Source: an uncultured Acidobacteriia bacterium (GTDB lineage Bacteria; Acidobacteriota; Terriglobia; Bryobacterales; Bryobacteraceae). Taken from it: a stretch of DNA of 64,000 bases. The notes beneath the pieces were generated by a model. It did not search any database. It was not told the DNA's origin and was given only the letters and a program-made list of their open reading frames with translations. How positions within the stretch are numbered: position 1 is the stretch's first letter; each line of letters starts with the position of its first letter. Shown piece by piece: positions 63,564 through 64,000 of the stretch. The position numbers and the translations under genes are program-made. The stretch covers positions 62,001 through 126,000 of the forward strand of contig CAIVVT010000091.1 of the NCBI GenBank assembly GCA_903909435.1. The letters are read 5' to 3'.

Positions 63564-64000
63564 ATGAGCATTGAAACGGAAGCAGGTAACGACGTTAACG
63601 GAGTAGACGCGAAGCCGCTGGACGCCGATATTGTCTGCGTCGGATTCGGTCCGGCTTCCGCGGGTTTCCTGACGACTCTGACAAAACTCCTGCAGGCCCC
63701 CTCGACGGACCAGCCGGTCGAGAGCCGCGCCGTGCCGGGCATGCCGCCGCAGATTCTGTGCTACGAGCGGGCTGACGATATCGCGTTCGGCGTCTCCGGC
63801 GTGGTCACTCGCGCGCGGGCCATCAAATCGACTTTCCCGTATCTGAACACGGCCGAGATTCCGTTGTCCGCGCGGGTGGGCAGCGAGCGGCTGCTCTACC
63901 TGCTGGACCCGCACGGGGCCTCGCGCCGCCCGCTCTGGATGCGGTTGGCCGACAAAGTGATCAAGGGCCTGGCGCGGGAAGACTACTCCTACGAAGCGCC
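63564..64000 (+). CDS. ETF-quinone oxidoreductase/FixC-like flavoprotein (partial)
   Basis: The first 145 codons of a flavoprotein cut by the window end. An FAD-binding motif DADIVCVGFGPASAGFLTTL (about 22-41) is followed by ETF-QO-like sequence (LLYLLDPHGASRRPLWMRLA, about 107-126). ETF-QO enzymes pass electrons from ETF to the quinone pool; the neighbour is an acyl-CoA dehydrogenase. The 4Fe-4S Cys cluster expected at the C-terminus is outside the window. Confidence 0.75.
   Translation, partial: MSIETEAGNDVNGVDAKPLDADIVCVGFGPASAGFLTTLTKLLQAPSTDQPVESRAVPGMPPQILCYERADDIAFGVSGVVTRARAIKSTFPYLNTAEIPLSARVGSERLLYLLDPHGASRRPLWMRLADKVIKGLAREDYSYEA

Noticed and set aside
1-64000. tRNA, rRNA, CRISPR array, insertion sequence or integrase
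   Set aside because: I looked for T-loop signatures, regularly spaced repeats and transposase motifs on both strands and found none that hold up; a tRNAscan or Infernal run would be decisive for RNA genes.

Overview
The window is GC-rich, densely coded chromosomal DNA, most likely from an Acidobacteriota member of the Solibacter/Bryobacter type. This rests on family content: an Oar-like 1205-aa TonB-dependent receptor with an N-terminal carboxypeptidase-regulatory domain, a TPR protein ending in the VWFA-related domain typical of acidobacteria, Tat-exported Gfo/Idh oxidoreductases, FG-GAP proteins and many secreted glycoside hydrolases. No 16S, ribosomal protein or tRNA gene is present, so the assignment is inference. 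I found no insertion sequence, integrase or CRISPR array.

Layout. (1) Positions 1-10714 form an exopolysaccharide locus. A Wza-type export protein and the first codons of the next gene run leftward. A metallophosphoesterase, an acyltransferase and a GT25 transferase run rightward with ATGA overlaps and end at a bidirectional terminator. A second rightward operon starts at a textbook sigma-54 promoter (4773-4788). It encodes a priming sugar transferase, a degenerate sugar transferase fused to a WecG/TagA domain, a nucleotidyltransferase-like left-handed beta-helix protein, a HAD-UbiA fusion and a GT-C membrane transferase, closed by a strong terminator at 10742. (2) Positions 10987-14800 hold a tight trio: Tat-type Gfo/Idh, a seven-repeat FG-GAP propeller protein and a GH4 glycosidase. 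(3) Positions 14910-22401 hold a broken sulfatase, the TonB-dependent receptor and a divergent ROK regulator. (4) Positions 22470-31912 hold the TPR/VWFA protein, a beta-helix lipoprotein, a 1212-aa orphan protein that looks like a phage-tail or TIM-barrel structural protein, an ABHD18-like hydrolase and a small exported protein. (5) Positions 32068-44324 are rich in sugar and polymer catabolism (enolase-superfamily enzyme, bicupin, GH31, GH39, OmpA-like, esterase, DUF5060-type hydrolase, a beta-propeller-like protein) and include tsaB. (6) Positions 44596-64000 mix housekeeping and envelope genes: TonB, PurU, an SDR, an S8 protease, a methyltransferase, a peroxiredoxin, a flavin monooxygenase, an ECF sigma/anti-sigma operon, a parvulin lipoprotein, FabD, and an acyl-CoA dehydrogenase next to an ETF-quinone oxidoreductase-like gene cut by the window end.

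How the genes work together. The first 10.7 kb appear to prime, elongate, decorate and export a polysaccharide. The HAD-UbiA plus GT-C pair suggests a polyprenyl-phosphate-linked pentose donor made on the spot, and two proteins of the operon appear to have lost catalytic signatures. The middle of the window looks like a saprophyte's glycan-degradation equipment. The most unusual items are the pseudo-transferase/TagA fusion with its operon, the orphan repeat-studded TIM-barrel protein, and the sulfatase carrying both an in-frame amber codon and a lost metal ligand.
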